A stretch of DNA of 15,707 nucleotides from an uncultured Sphingomonadales bacterium (GCA_903911985.1 CAIWFP010000123.1:1-15707); one strand, 5' to 3'; shown: positions 6,303-13,177, counted from the first letter of the stretch. The notes: generated by a model from the sequence alone, not told the origin. A program made the numbers and translations.

Positions 6303-6469
6303 CGCGTGTGCGGGCCCAGCCTCAAGGCCGGTCAGATAGGACGCCGGGCCGGATTGTGCAATCGCCCCGAAAATTTTCCCTCGGACGGAAAACTTCCACT
6401 GGGGCGCGCCACCATCGCCCTGCCATCCTGCCTGCTGTCCCACGGCCTTCACCGCCGGGCCCACACGCG
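6303..6469. other. Nested long-range inverted repeats in the hpf-ptsN gap (possible structured RNA)
   Basis: The 257-nt gap 6222-6478 contains an outer stem CGCGTGTG (6303-6310) with CACACGCG (6462-6469), extended by GGCCC with GGGCC after a 2-nt bulge. Further in, AAGGCCG (6324-6330) pairs with CGGCCTT (6443-6449). Inside these lie CGCCCC (6363-6368) with GGGGCG (6401-6406), and TTTTCC (6374-6379) with GGAAAA (6387-6392) around a 7-nt loop. Pairing in the same nested order suggests one folded unit in the ptsN leader or a processed RNA. No known family was recognised. In a GC-rich genome, part of this could be chance. Confidence 0.4.
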
Positions 6470-6478
6470 CGAGCATGG

Positions 6479-7045
6479 TCAGGACGGTTCGACCCAGCCG
6501 ATCGAGCCATCACCACGCCGGTAAACCATATTATAGGTGCCCGTGCCAGCGTTTTTGAACATCAGCGCGTTGGTGTTGCGCAGATCGAGCATCATCACCG
6601 CGTCGGAAACGGTCGCCTCTGGCACGTCCACCCGCATTTCGGCGATGACCAGCGGCGCATCTACCGTAATCTCCTCCTGCTCGGGGGCGGGCTCGATAAA
6701 GATCGTGTAGGCGGCCTCCTCCGCGCGGGCAGCCTGTGTCGCGGCCTCGTGATGATCGTGCAGGCGGCGCTTGTAACGGCGCAGCTGGGTGTCGATCTTC
6801 TCGGCGGCGGCATCCAGGGCGTGATGCGCGTCATGCGCGATCCCGGCGCCCTTGAGGATCAGACCCTGGCGGACATGGGTGACGATATCACAGCGAAAGG
6901 CGCCGCCGGGCGCCTTGCCCACTGTCACCACCGATGAAATTGCCCGGCTGAAATATTTGCCGACCGTGGCGGACAACCGCTCCTCGGCGTGGACCCGCAA
7001 AGCATCGCCAGTTTCGATCTGGTGGCCGGAAACGCGAATGTCCAT
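6479..7045 (-). CDS. hpf: Ribosome hibernation promoting factor, long form
   Basis: The protein has 188 residues, the length of long HPF. The N-terminal S30AE domain (about 1-100) begins MDIRVSGHQIETGDALRVH. It contains the KAPGGAFRCDIVTH strand and ends with the basic helix RRYKRRLHDHHEA, which contacts 16S rRNA. After an Ala/Glu-rich linker, the C-terminal dimerization domain (about 128-187; VIAEMRVDVPEATVSDAVMMLDL, with NALMFKNAGTGTYNMVYRR) is present; it mediates 100S ribosome dimers. An AGGAG ribosome-binding site lies 8 nt before the ATG. The gene is followed by ptsN, the usual partner in proteobacteria. The protein is expected to accumulate in stationary phase or starvation, but no promoter could be assigned in the 63-nt gap after dnaQ. 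Confidence 0.95.
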   Translation of the reverse strand: MDIRVSGHQIETGDALRVHAEERLSATVGKYFSRAISSVVTVGKAPGGAFRCDIVTHVRQGLILKGAGIAHDAHHALDAAAEKIDTQLRRYKRRLHDHHEAATQAARAEEAAYTIFIEPAPEQEEITVDAPLVIAEMRVDVPEATVSDAVMMLDLRNTNALMFKNAGTGTYNMVYRRGDGSIGWVEPS

Positions 7046-7108
7046 AATGCTTACTCCTGTATTGGGCAGGTCCGGGCGGGCCCGCGGTTTACGTCAAGGC
7101 CGCTCTGG

Positions 7109-7792
7109 CTAACTTCGCCACAGCGGCGATTTGACGGATTCGAGAAACGCGGCATGAGCCGCCAGCTCGGCCTCGCTGGCGGTGTGAGGGCGGGGCGCGC
7201 GGCGGGGGCGGTCACGCGAGGTGGTGGTCATGGTCACCACCAGTTCTTCACTGACCTCGGCGGCCAGTTCCAGCCCGATCTGGCGCCCGCCGGTGAGCTC
7301 CACATAGACCTGCGCCAGAAGTTCCGAATCGAGCAAGGCCCCGTGGCGGGTGCGGTGGCTGCGATCGATGCCATAGCGCGAGCATAGCGCGTCCAGACTG
7401 AGCTTGGCGCCGGGGTGCCGCACGCGTGCCAGCGCCACCGTGTCGATCATCCGGCCCTTGTCCAGCGGGGGCAGGCCAATTCTGTCAAGCTCGGCATTGA
7501 CGAAGCCGAAGTCGAAACCGGCGTTATGCGCGACCAGCGGCGCGTCACCGATAAATTCCAGAAATTCCGCCGCGCGGGTGGCGAACAGCGGCTTGTCGGC
7601 CAAAAAGGCTTCGGACAATCCATGCACCGCCTCGGCAGCGGAAGGCATGGAGCGCTCGGGATTGAAATAGGCGTGGAATGTGTTGCCGGTCTCAACCCGG
7701 TTGACCATCTCGATGCAGCCGATTTCCACCAGCCGGTCACCGCCTTTCGGATCAAGGCCGGTGGTTTCCGTATCGAAAATAATCTCACGCAT
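7109..7792 (-). CDS. dnaQ: DNA polymerase III epsilon subunit (3'-5' proofreading exonuclease)
   Basis: The protein has 227 residues. The ATG at 7792 gives MREIIFDTETTG and has GGGAGG upstream (spacing 12). An in-frame extension to 7828 has no conserved sequence. The DEDDh exonuclease motifs are intact: Exo I FDTETTG (D7, E9), Exo II AHNAGFDFGF (D94) and Exo III RHGALLDSELLA (H150, D155). The YFNPERSMPSAAEAVHGLS segment is typical of DnaQ. The C-terminal about 45 residues form the tail that, in the family, binds the polymerase alpha subunit DnaE. It acts in the replicative core to remove misincorporated bases. It belongs to the origin-proximal cluster ppsR-maf-aroE-coaE-dnaQ but is separated from coaE by a 352-nt repeat-containing gap, unlike its tightly packed neighbours. 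Confidence 0.96.
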   Translation of the reverse strand: MREIIFDTETTGLDPKGGDRLVEIGCIEMVNRVETGNTFHAYFNPERSMPSAAEAVHGLSEAFLADKPLFATRAAEFLEFIGDAPLVAHNAGFDFGFVNAELDRIGLPPLDKGRMIDTVALARVRHPGAKLSLDALCSRYGIDRSHRTRHGALLDSELLAQVYVELTGGRQIGLELAAEVSEELVVTMTTTSRDRPRRAPRPHTASEAELAAHAAFLESVKSPLWRS

Positions 7793-7920
7793 CGGCTTAT
7801 CTATCCTCCCGCTTTGCGCCAGTGGCAAGAGGGCAAACGCGGGTTCGGGTGTCAGGTCAAACTATGCGCGGAATGGGTGGATAAAGGTTGAAGGGGGGAA
7901 GGGAAAACGGGGATGATTCC

Positions 7921-7939
7921 TGGGGGTGTTACACCCCCA
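7921..7939. promoter_or_regulatory. Perfect GTGTTACAC-centred palindrome upstream of dnaQ
   Basis: Arms TGGGGGTGT and ACACCCCCA are perfect 9-nt reverse complements around a single central T. The palindrome forms the tail of repeat copy B and lies about 130 nt upstream of the dnaQ start. The core equals that of the palindrome at 3140-3160. It could be a regulator site, a terminator-like structure for the coaE transcript, or a repeat terminus; the sequence alone does not decide. Confidence 0.4.
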
Positions 7940-8124
7940 AACCCCCATAATTGTCTTGCTCCGCACCCGTCTCCCGGCGTTGCGCCCTGCCGCGAAACGG
8001 TTTCAAGAGCCTGCAGCGCGGTTGCCTTGCGCAGGGGCGATCCCTTGGCGCGACAATGACAGGGAAGGGGTTGCCACGGGCCGACCGATTTGCATCGGCA
8101 AATCGGAACATCAAACTCGCCCCT
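7921..8124 (-). repeat. Dispersed mosaic repeat, copy B (between coaE and dnaQ)
   Basis: Read on the minus strand, this matches copy A (2953-3160) at its head (8124 down to about 8076; perfect 9-bp hairpin CCGATTTGC/GCAAATCGG at 8085-8106) and tail (CGCCGGGAGACG near 7967-7978, and a perfect GTGTWACAC palindrome at 7921-7939). The central module 7980-8007 resembles copy A 3037-3065 only when its orientation relative to the ends is reversed. The element again sits between two co-oriented genes, with its tail toward the downstream gene (dnaQ). A minus-strand open frame (7929-8141) encodes a peptide with the same DANRSAR/NANRSAR stretch as copy A. It accounts for most of the 352-nt gap 7793-8144; nothing else was recognised there. 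Confidence 0.7.
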
Positions 8125-8144
8125 GCGTCTTTACCCTTCAAAAT

Positions 8145-8744
8145 CTACTTCTTCCCAGCCAGCAACCCCGACACCAGCTCTTTCACGCTCTGGCGCGTTT
8201 CCTCCAGCGCGCAACCGGTATCGATCACGAAATTCGCGCGCGCACGCTTTTCCGCATCGGGCACCTGGAGGGCGAGGATCTGGGCGAATTTTTCCGGCGT
8301 CATGCCCGGCCGGGCCAGAACGCGCGCCGCTTGTGCCTCGGGTGGGGCAGAGACGACCGCCACGCCATCAACATTCTGCCACCCGCCCTTTTCGAACAAT
8401 AGCGGCACATCGAACACCACCAGCGGCGCGGCGGCATGGGTGGTCAGAAAGCTGGCGCGCGAATCGGCCACGGCTGGGTGCACAATCGCCTCCAGCCGGG
8501 CGAGAGCTTCGGGCTTGCCGAAAACCGCCGCGCCCAGTTTCGGGCGATCCACCCCGTTTGGCCCGGTGGTGCCGGGAAAGGCGCTTTCGATGGCAGGCAA
8601 CAGGGCACCGCCCGGCCCCTGCAGGCGATGGACCTCGGCGTCTGCATCGAACACCGGCACGCCTTCGTCGCGCAACATGCCCGCCACTGCCGATTTGCCC
8701 ATGCCGATGGAGCCGGTGAGGCCCAAAATGAACGGGCGAGTCAT
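8145..8744 (-). CDS. coaE: Dephospho-CoA kinase
   Basis: The protein has 199 residues, the usual length. It catalyses the last step of coenzyme A synthesis, ATP-dependent phosphorylation of the 3'-hydroxyl of dephospho-CoA. The N-terminal P-loop GLTGSIGMGKS (residues 8-18) is intact. The signature PVFDADAEVHRL (about 30-41), HPAV and the FDVPLLFEKGGW motif (lid and CoA region) follow. Its ATG overlaps the aroE stop as ATGA, so translation is probably coupled. It is the fourth gene of the origin-proximal ppsR-maf-aroE-coaE block, and its downstream side is the repeat copy B. The ending LVSGLLAGKK is ordinary for the family. Confidence 0.96.
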   Translation of the reverse strand: MTRPFILGLTGSIGMGKSAVAGMLRDEGVPVFDADAEVHRLQGPGGALLPAIESAFPGTTGPNGVDRPKLGAAVFGKPEALARLEAIVHPAVADSRASFLTTHAAAPLVVFDVPLLFEKGGWQNVDGVAVVSAPPEAQAARVLARPGMTPEKFAQILALQVPDAEKRARANFVIDTGCALEETRQSVKELVSGLLAGKK

Positions 8745-9640
8745 GGGGTTAGCCTCTCGCGCAGTTCAACGTCGGCCTCCCCGCGTGGCGGGGACGCGCC
8801 GAAAAACCGGCGGAAGGCATGGTCGGCCTGCCCGATCAACATCGACAGGCCATCCACGGTGCGAAACCCGGCCGCGCGCGCGGCTTGCAGGAAACGGGTG
8901 TCGAGCGGGCTGGTGACGATATCGTAAAACACCGAGCCCGGCGGCGCGTGGCTGAGGTCGAATTGGAGCGCGGGGCTTCCTGTCATGCCCAGCGACGAGG
9001 CGTTGACCACGAGATCGAGGCATTGTTCGCGATCGTCGAAGGCAAAGTCGGTGGCGTCGGCAAAATGCGCCAGATCGGCGGCATGGTGCTCACCGCTGGG
9101 GTCGAGCTCTTCGAGCAGGGCGCGGGCCTTCTCCTTGTTGCGCCCGGCCAGCACGATGACGAGCTTTTCATCCGCCAGCGCGGTAACAATTGCCCGCGCG
9201 GCGCCGCCGGTGCCCAAAACCCGCGCCATGCGGAAATAATGTGTTTCATCCAGCAGGGGCCGCAAGGGCTCAAGGAAGCCGGGTACGTCGGTGTTATAGC
9301 CGGTAAGGACCCTTTCGCCCTCGGGGACGATGGAATTCACGGCGCCGACGCGCTCTGCCAGCGGATCCAGCCGGTCCAGCAAGGTCATCACCGCCTGCTT
9401 GTGCGGCATGGTGACATTGCAGCCGCGCCACAGCGGGTCGGCGCGGCGGGCAGCGAGGTAATCGGGGAGCTCGCCCGGCTTTACATGCGCCGCGCGATAT
9501 TCGGCCTCGATGCCGAGTTTGCCGAGCCAGAAATTGTGGATTTTCGGCGATTTGGACTGGCTGATCGGGTCGCCAATCACCTCGGCATAAGGTTTTTTGA
9601 CGGGAGGCAGGGCGCGCCAGTCGAATTCCGCCTCGCTCAC
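8741..9640 (-). CDS. aroE: Shikimate dehydrogenase (NADP+)
   Basis: The protein has 299 residues, somewhat longer than E. coli AroE (272). It reduces 3-dehydroshikimate to shikimate in aromatic amino-acid synthesis. Visible motifs are VIGDPISQSKSPKIHNFWL (21-39; the SxS shikimate-binding motif), NVTMPHK with catalytic K81, NTDVPGF with D118, and the dinucleotide-binding loop LGTGGAARA (142-150). NASSLGM lies further on, and the C-terminal part includes DGLSMLIGQA. It starts with GTG at 9640, with GTGA overlapping the maf stop, and ends in an ATGA overlap with coaE. The extra N-terminal residues (MSEAEFDWRALPPVKKPYAE) are inside the overlap-defined start and therefore likely real. Confidence 0.96.
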   Translation of the reverse strand: MSEAEFDWRALPPVKKPYAEVIGDPISQSKSPKIHNFWLGKLGIEAEYRAAHVKPGELPDYLAARRADPLWRGCNVTMPHKQAVMTLLDRLDPLAERVGAVNSIVPEGERVLTGYNTDVPGFLEPLRPLLDETHYFRMARVLGTGGAARAIVTALADEKLVIVLAGRNKEKARALLEELDPSGEHHAADLAHFADATDFAFDDREQCLDLVVNASSLGMTGSPALQFDLSHAPPGSVFYDIVTSPLDTRFLQAARAAGFRTVDGLSMLIGQADHAFRRFFGASPPRGEADVELRERLTP

Positions 9641-10269
9641 AGGCCACTCCCGCCTGATTTTTGGCCTGTTTGTTGGCCAAATTCTCTCAGTGCCCCCAGC
9701 ACCGGCAGCAGCGGCATGCCCAGCACGGTGAAATGGTCGCCGTCGATATGTTCAAACAAATGCACCCCCAGCCCCTCGATGCGAAACACGCCGACGCAGC
9801 CCGCTACCGCTGGCCATTCGGCTTCCAGATAGCGCGCGATGAATTCTTCATCCAGTACCCGCACCCGCAGATTGGCCACCGCGCCATGGCTCCATAGCAC
9901 CGTGCCGCCCTGTGCCAGCGCCGCCGCGCTGTGCAATTCCATGGCTTTGCCGGAAAACCAGCGGAGATGGTCGGCGGCCTCGTTGCGGCTGGCCGGCTTG
10001 TCGAAGCGGCGCCCGGCGCACACCACCAGCGAATCGCTGCCCAGCACCAGTGCTTCTGGGTGTTCATGCGAAACAGCATCGGAGACGGACAGCGCCTTGG
10101 CTGTGGCCAGCGCCAGGGCAACGGTTTGCGGTGACGAGCCTTCCAGGCCCGCTTCGATTGCCCGCTCGTCTAGGTGGGCCGGGACGGCGCGGAAATGCAC
10201 GCCCGCGCCGGTCAGCATTGCTCGGCGCGAGGCACTTTGAGAGGCGAGGATGAGGGGAGGTGGGGTCAT
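9637..10269 (-). CDS. maf: Maf-like nucleoside triphosphate pyrophosphatase, divergent
   Basis: The protein has 210 residues. Maf-family proteins hydrolyse the pyrophosphate bond of non-canonical or selected nucleotides as housecleaning enzymes. Seen here are the N-terminal LASQSASRRAML (about 8-19), equivalent to the SxSxxR motif; GSDS with Asp79 in place of the common GADT; and a KP pair (K91-P92) followed by a helix with Glu. The C-terminal IEGLG segment, then DGDHFTVLGMPLLP, stands where typical members have EGDYxNVxGLP. The wording is more divergent than canonical Maf or YceF, matching the remembered style of the origin-linked alphaproteobacterial member. Start and stop are fixed by ATGA and GTGA overlaps with ppsR and aroE. 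Substrate preference (dTTP/UTP versus m7GTP) cannot be told. Confidence 0.88.
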   Translation of the reverse strand: MTPPPLILASQSASRRAMLTGAGVHFRAVPAHLDERAIEAGLEGSSPQTVALALATAKALSVSDAVSHEHPEALVLGSDSLVVCAGRRFDKPASRNEAADHLRWFSGKAMELHSAAALAQGGTVLWSHGAVANLRVRVLDEEFIARYLEAEWPAVAGCVGVFRIEGLGVHLFEHIDGDHFTVLGMPLLPVLGALREFGQQTGQKSGGSGL

Positions 10270-11111
10270 ATCGGCTTGTTCCCCAGCCCGGACCCGCCGC
10301 TGGTGCCGCGCCGCTCGTTGAGCAGATTGATCACCGCCGCCGCAGTTTCCTCGATGGAACGCCGGGTGACGTCAATCACCGGCCAGGCGTTGTCGGCGAA
10401 CATGCGGCGGGCAAATTGCACCTCGCGCGCCACCTTGTCGGTATCGACATAGGCGGTGCCCGGCGTCTGGTTGAGCGACAGCAGGCGGTTGCGCCGCACC
10501 TGAATCAGCCGCTCCGGCGCGGTGGTAAGACCAACCACCAGGGGCGAGCGCAGGCCGAACAGCGCGGGCGGCGGCGGGCTTTCCACGACGATGGGAATGT
10601 TGGCCACCTTGAAACCACGGTTGGCCAGATAGATGGAGGTCGGCGTTTTTGAACAGCGTGAAACACCCGCCAGCACGATGTCCGCCTCCTCCCAATCCTC
10701 CCAGCCTACGCCATCGTCGTGGGCGATGGTGAACTGGATCGCCTCGACCCGCGCGAAATAGGCATCGTCCATGGTGTGCTGGCGGCCCGGGCGGGCCTTG
10801 GCCTGTTGGCCGAACATGTTTTCCAGCGAATCGATCACGGCATCAAGCGCGGGCACGCAAGGGAGCCCCGTGGCGTGGCAGCGTTCCTCCAGCATCTTGC
10901 GGATATCCAGACTGACAACCGTGAAGATAACCAGCCCCGGGCTGGCGGTGATATCGGCGAGAATGCGATCAAGATGCGCCTGACTGCGAACCATGGGCCA
11001 GAAATGGCGCACGACATCGGCATCATCAAACTGGGCAAGCGCCGCCTTGGCGATCATTTCCAGCGTTTCGCCGGTGGAGTCGGACACAAGGTGAAGATGA
11101 AGCCGGGCCAT
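10266..11111 (-). CDS. ppsR: Pyruvate,water dikinase / pyruvate,phosphate dikinase regulatory protein (DUF299)
   Basis: The protein has 281 residues from the ATG at 11111 (MARLHLHLVSDSTGET). A longer frame to 11138 adds nine non-conserved residues. The family is a bifunctional kinase/phosphorylase that inactivates or reactivates PEP synthase or PPDK by threonine phosphorylation. The nucleotide-binding loop GVSRCSKTPTSIYLA (149-163) is present, with Cys152 where Thr is usual. Other family blocks include HTMDDAYFARVEAIQFTIAHDDG, NIPIVVE and GTAYVD. This is the gene adjacent to Caulobacter Cori (CC_0001-type), so its position next to the putative origin agrees with synteny. Its promoter must lie inside the origin region. 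The ribosome-binding site may be a weak GAGAGA. Which dikinase it regulates is not shown by the window. Confidence 0.93.
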   Translation of the reverse strand: MARLHLHLVSDSTGETLEMIAKAALAQFDDADVVRHFWPMVRSQAHLDRILADITASPGLVIFTVVSLDIRKMLEERCHATGLPCVPALDAVIDSLENMFGQQAKARPGRQHTMDDAYFARVEAIQFTIAHDDGVGWEDWEEADIVLAGVSRCSKTPTSIYLANRGFKVANIPIVVESPPPPALFGLRSPLVVGLTTAPERLIQVRRNRLLSLNQTPGTAYVDTDKVAREVQFARRMFADNAWPVIDVTRRSIEETAAAVINLLNERRGTSGGSGLGNKPI

Positions 11112-11487
11112 AGGGTTCGGATCTCTCGCGCCTCGCAAAAATCAGGGGAGGCCAAGTTGAAAGGGGGGCGGGTTTGGAACGCGTTGGCGTGTGGACAACG
11201 CCCCCCATAAACCACGGGAAAAACCGGCTGACAACTTCGGGGATGAAAGCTGTGCCCACCTTCGGCGGAATAGTGGACAGCTTCTCGACATGGGGACAGG
11301 GCAATCCACAGGCTGGGGATAGCGGGGACAAGCTGTGCTTGACGCCAGACCCTGTCGAGTCGATGGGCCATTCAAACTGGTTTGATCGGGGAAAATCCGG
11401 CAAGGTGATGCAATCCCCGATATCCACAGACCAACAGCACCTAAAACCTTTTATAAAGACTCTTATTTTTTGATTGGATGAACAGCG
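11112..11487. other. oriC: Probable chromosomal replication origin (oriC) between ppsR and hemE
   Basis: This 376-nt gap separates the diverging ppsR-maf-aroE-coaE-dnaQ and hemE-hemJ-rho clusters, the known alphaproteobacterial origin context. Candidate DnaA boxes relative to TTATCCACA are TGTGGACAA at 11190-11198 (8/9, reverse), ATATCCACA at 11420-11428 (8/9), CAATCCACA at 11302-11310 (7/9) and TGGGGATAG at 11314-11322 (7/9, reverse). Weaker GTGGACAG-type sites occur at 11272-11280. An AT-rich tract at 11441-11476, beside the strongest forward box, is a suitable unwinding element. GANTC sites occur at 11357-11361 and 11458-11462. No protein frame here has family-like sequence. Promoters for ppsR and hemE must also lie within it, but none could be assigned with confidence. 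Confidence 0.85.
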
Positions 11488-12513
11488 ATGCCCGGTCTTT
11501 TGCTCCGTACATTGTCAGGCGAGAACACATCTGAGCGGCCGATCTGGCTCATGCGTCAGGCTGGGCGCTATTTGCCGGAATATCGCGAATTGCGCGCGCA
11601 GAAAGGCGGATTTCTGCCGCTGGTGTATGATTCCGTCGCGGCGGCCGAAATTACGTTACAACCGATAAAGCGTTTCGGTTTTGACGGGGCGATCCTGTTC
11701 TCGGACATTCTGATCGTACCCTATGCCATGGGGCAGAATCTGGAATTTCTGGCCGGGGAAGGTCCACGGCTTAGCCCCCGGCTGGTGGATGTGGCACTGA
11801 AGAGCCTGCAGGCGGTGCCAGAGCGTCTGGCGCCGATCTATGAGACGGTCCGCCGTGTGCGGTCAGAGCTGGACGCCGGTCGCACCCTGCTGGGCTTTGC
11901 GGGGAGCCCATGGACGGTGGCAACCTATATGGTGGCTGGCGAGGGCAGCCGGGACCAGCACGAAACCCGGGCCTATGCCTATCGTGATCCAGCGGCGTTT
12001 CAGGCGATTATAGATGCAATCGTGGAAGTGACGGTCGAATATCTCGTCGGTCAGATCGAGGCTGGCGCGGAAGCGGTGCAATTGTTCGACAGCTGGGCCG
12101 GGAGTCTGGCGCCAGCGGAATTCGTCCGCTGGGTTATTGCGCCGAACGCCGCGATTGTCGCGAAATTGAGGGCGCGTTGTCCGGGTGTGCCGATAATCGG
12201 CTTTCCGAAGGGTTCTGGCGAAAAGCTGGTGGCTTACGCCCACGAGACGGGGGTGGACGCGCTCGGGTTGGACGAGACGATCGACCCGGCATGGGCGGCG
12301 AAAAATTTGCCTGCGGATCTGCCGGTACAGGGGAACCTCGATCCGCTGCTGCTATTGGCGGGCGGCGCGGCGCTGGATGCCGGGGTGCTGACTATTCTCG
12401 ACACCTTTGCCGGGCGGCCGCATGTGTTCAATCTGGGCCATGGGATTGGGCAAACCACGCCTATCGCCCATGTGGAGCGGGTGCTGGAACTGGTGCGTGA
12501 CTGGCGGGGCTGA
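11488..12513 (+). CDS. hemE: Uroporphyrinogen decarboxylase
   Basis: The protein has 341 residues, typical for the family. It decarboxylates the four acetate groups of uroporphyrinogen III to give coproporphyrinogen III in haem and related tetrapyrrole synthesis, in the cytosol. Motifs are PIWLMRQAGRYLPEYRE (about 18-34, the N-terminal signature with active-site Arg), FSDILIVPYAMG with the key Asp73, AGSPWTVATYM, QLFDSWAG and the C-terminal FNLGHGI. The ATG at 11488 is preceded only by a weak GGATGA, and another ATG at 11478 is out of frame. It begins immediately right of the putative origin and reads away from it, as in Caulobacter. hemJ follows 13 nt after the stop. Confidence 0.97.
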   Translation: MPGLLLRTLSGENTSERPIWLMRQAGRYLPEYRELRAQKGGFLPLVYDSVAAAEITLQPIKRFGFDGAILFSDILIVPYAMGQNLEFLAGEGPRLSPRLVDVALKSLQAVPERLAPIYETVRRVRSELDAGRTLLGFAGSPWTVATYMVAGEGSRDQHETRAYAYRDPAAFQAIIDAIVEVTVEYLVGQIEAGAEAVQLFDSWAGSLAPAEFVRWVIAPNAAIVAKLRARCPGVPIIGFPKGSGEKLVAYAHETGVDALGLDETIDPAWAAKNLPADLPVQGNLDPLLLLAGGAALDAGVLTILDTFAGRPHVFNLGHGIGQTTPIAHVERVLELVRDWRG

Positions 12514-12526
12514 CGGGGTTTTCATC

Positions 12527-12952
12527 ATGACCTATTTGTGGCTGAAGGCCGGGCATATCGTCTTCGTCATCTTCTGGATGGCGGGCTTGTTCATGCTGCC
12601 GCGATTCTTCGTCTATCATCAGGAAGCCGAGATCGGATCCGCCGAAGCGGTGGCGTGGGTTGACCGCGAAGCCAAGCTGCTGAAAATCATATTGTGGCCA
12701 GCGATGGTGATGGTGTGGGTTCTGGGGTTGTCACTCGCCATGGTGACCGGGGCGTTTCAGCAGGAATGGTTTCATGCCAAGCTGATGATTGTTCTGGGTC
12801 TCAGCATTTATCACCTGTGGCTGGCTGGTTATGCGCGGGCATTGGCGGCGGGTGAGCGGCGACTGAGTGGAAAGCGCCTGCGGTTGCTGAATGAAGTTCC
12901 CGGCTTGGCGGCGATTGTGATTGTGATTCTGGTGGTGGTGAAGCCGTTTTAG
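12527..12952 (+). CDS. hemJ: Protoporphyrinogen IX oxidase, HemJ type
   Basis: The protein has 141 residues. HemJ is the membrane protoporphyrinogen oxidase that replaces HemG or HemY in many alphaproteobacteria and cyanobacteria. Four hydrophobic helices are seen, at about 5-27, 52-75, 84-103 and 122-140. Family residues include H10 in LKAGHIVFVIFWMAG, PRFFVYH (H31), WFHAKL (W81, H83, K85), YHLWLAGYAR and the ending NEVPGLAAIVIVILVVVKPF. The ATG at 12527 follows hemE by 13 nt; upstream frame extension to 12407 overlaps hemE and is rejected. Cotranscription with hemE places two haem-synthesis steps together. HemF or HemN activity between them must be encoded elsewhere. Confidence 0.95.
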   Translation: MTYLWLKAGHIVFVIFWMAGLFMLPRFFVYHQEAEIGSAEAVAWVDREAKLLKIILWPAMVMVWVLGLSLAMVTGAFQQEWFHAKLMIVLGLSIYHLWLAGYARALAAGERRLSGKRLRLLNEVPGLAAIVIVILVVVKPF

Positions 12953-13177
12953 GGCTGGTTTAAGGGTATGATGCGAGGGTGATGGTCCTTGCATCTACCT
13001 TCCTGAAATTCCCCTTCCCCCTAATAATTTGACGAAAACGCCCAATCGGCCTATCGGCTGGCCTCCTCCGGTATGGAGCGGCGCTGTTCAATGCGCTGCC
13101 CGGTCTTGCTTTCTCCAAGCCCATCAGACCTTCCGGCCATTCCCTGCGTAAACACCAGATTTAACTGGATAATTTCT
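12953..13177 (+). promoter_or_regulatory. hemJ-rho intergenic leader with a G-poor pyrimidine-rich stretch
   Basis: The 225-nt gap before rho contains a segment at 12987-13030 that is rich in C and T and holds only two or three G in about 44 nt, followed by TTGACG at 13029-13034. C-rich, G-poor RNA is what Rho binds (rut sites), and rho genes in several bacteria are autoregulated by attenuation in their leader. This could therefore be an autoregulatory rut region. No consensus -10 was convincingly placed after the TTGACG. Confidence 0.35.

Noticed and set aside
7929..8141. 70-aa minus-strand frame in repeat copy B (DANRSAR peptide)
   Set aside because: It ends inside the tail palindrome and has no ribosome-binding site or fold-like pattern. 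Similarity to copy A is confined to the repeat head, and the middle does not match.
8819..9832. 337-aa plus-strand frame opposite aroE and maf
   Set aside because: It lies wholly antisense to two recognised genes and has no family features. This is a usual GC-rich artefact.
11174..11473. 99-aa plus-strand frame and minus-strand frames within the origin gap
   Set aside because: They contain DnaA-box-like sites, show no coherent protein pattern and have no ribosome-binding sites. The gap is better explained as oriC.
12953..13177. TTGACG as the -35 of a rho promoter
   Set aside because: No reasonable -10 hexamer at 16-18 nt spacing could be found, so no promoter is called.
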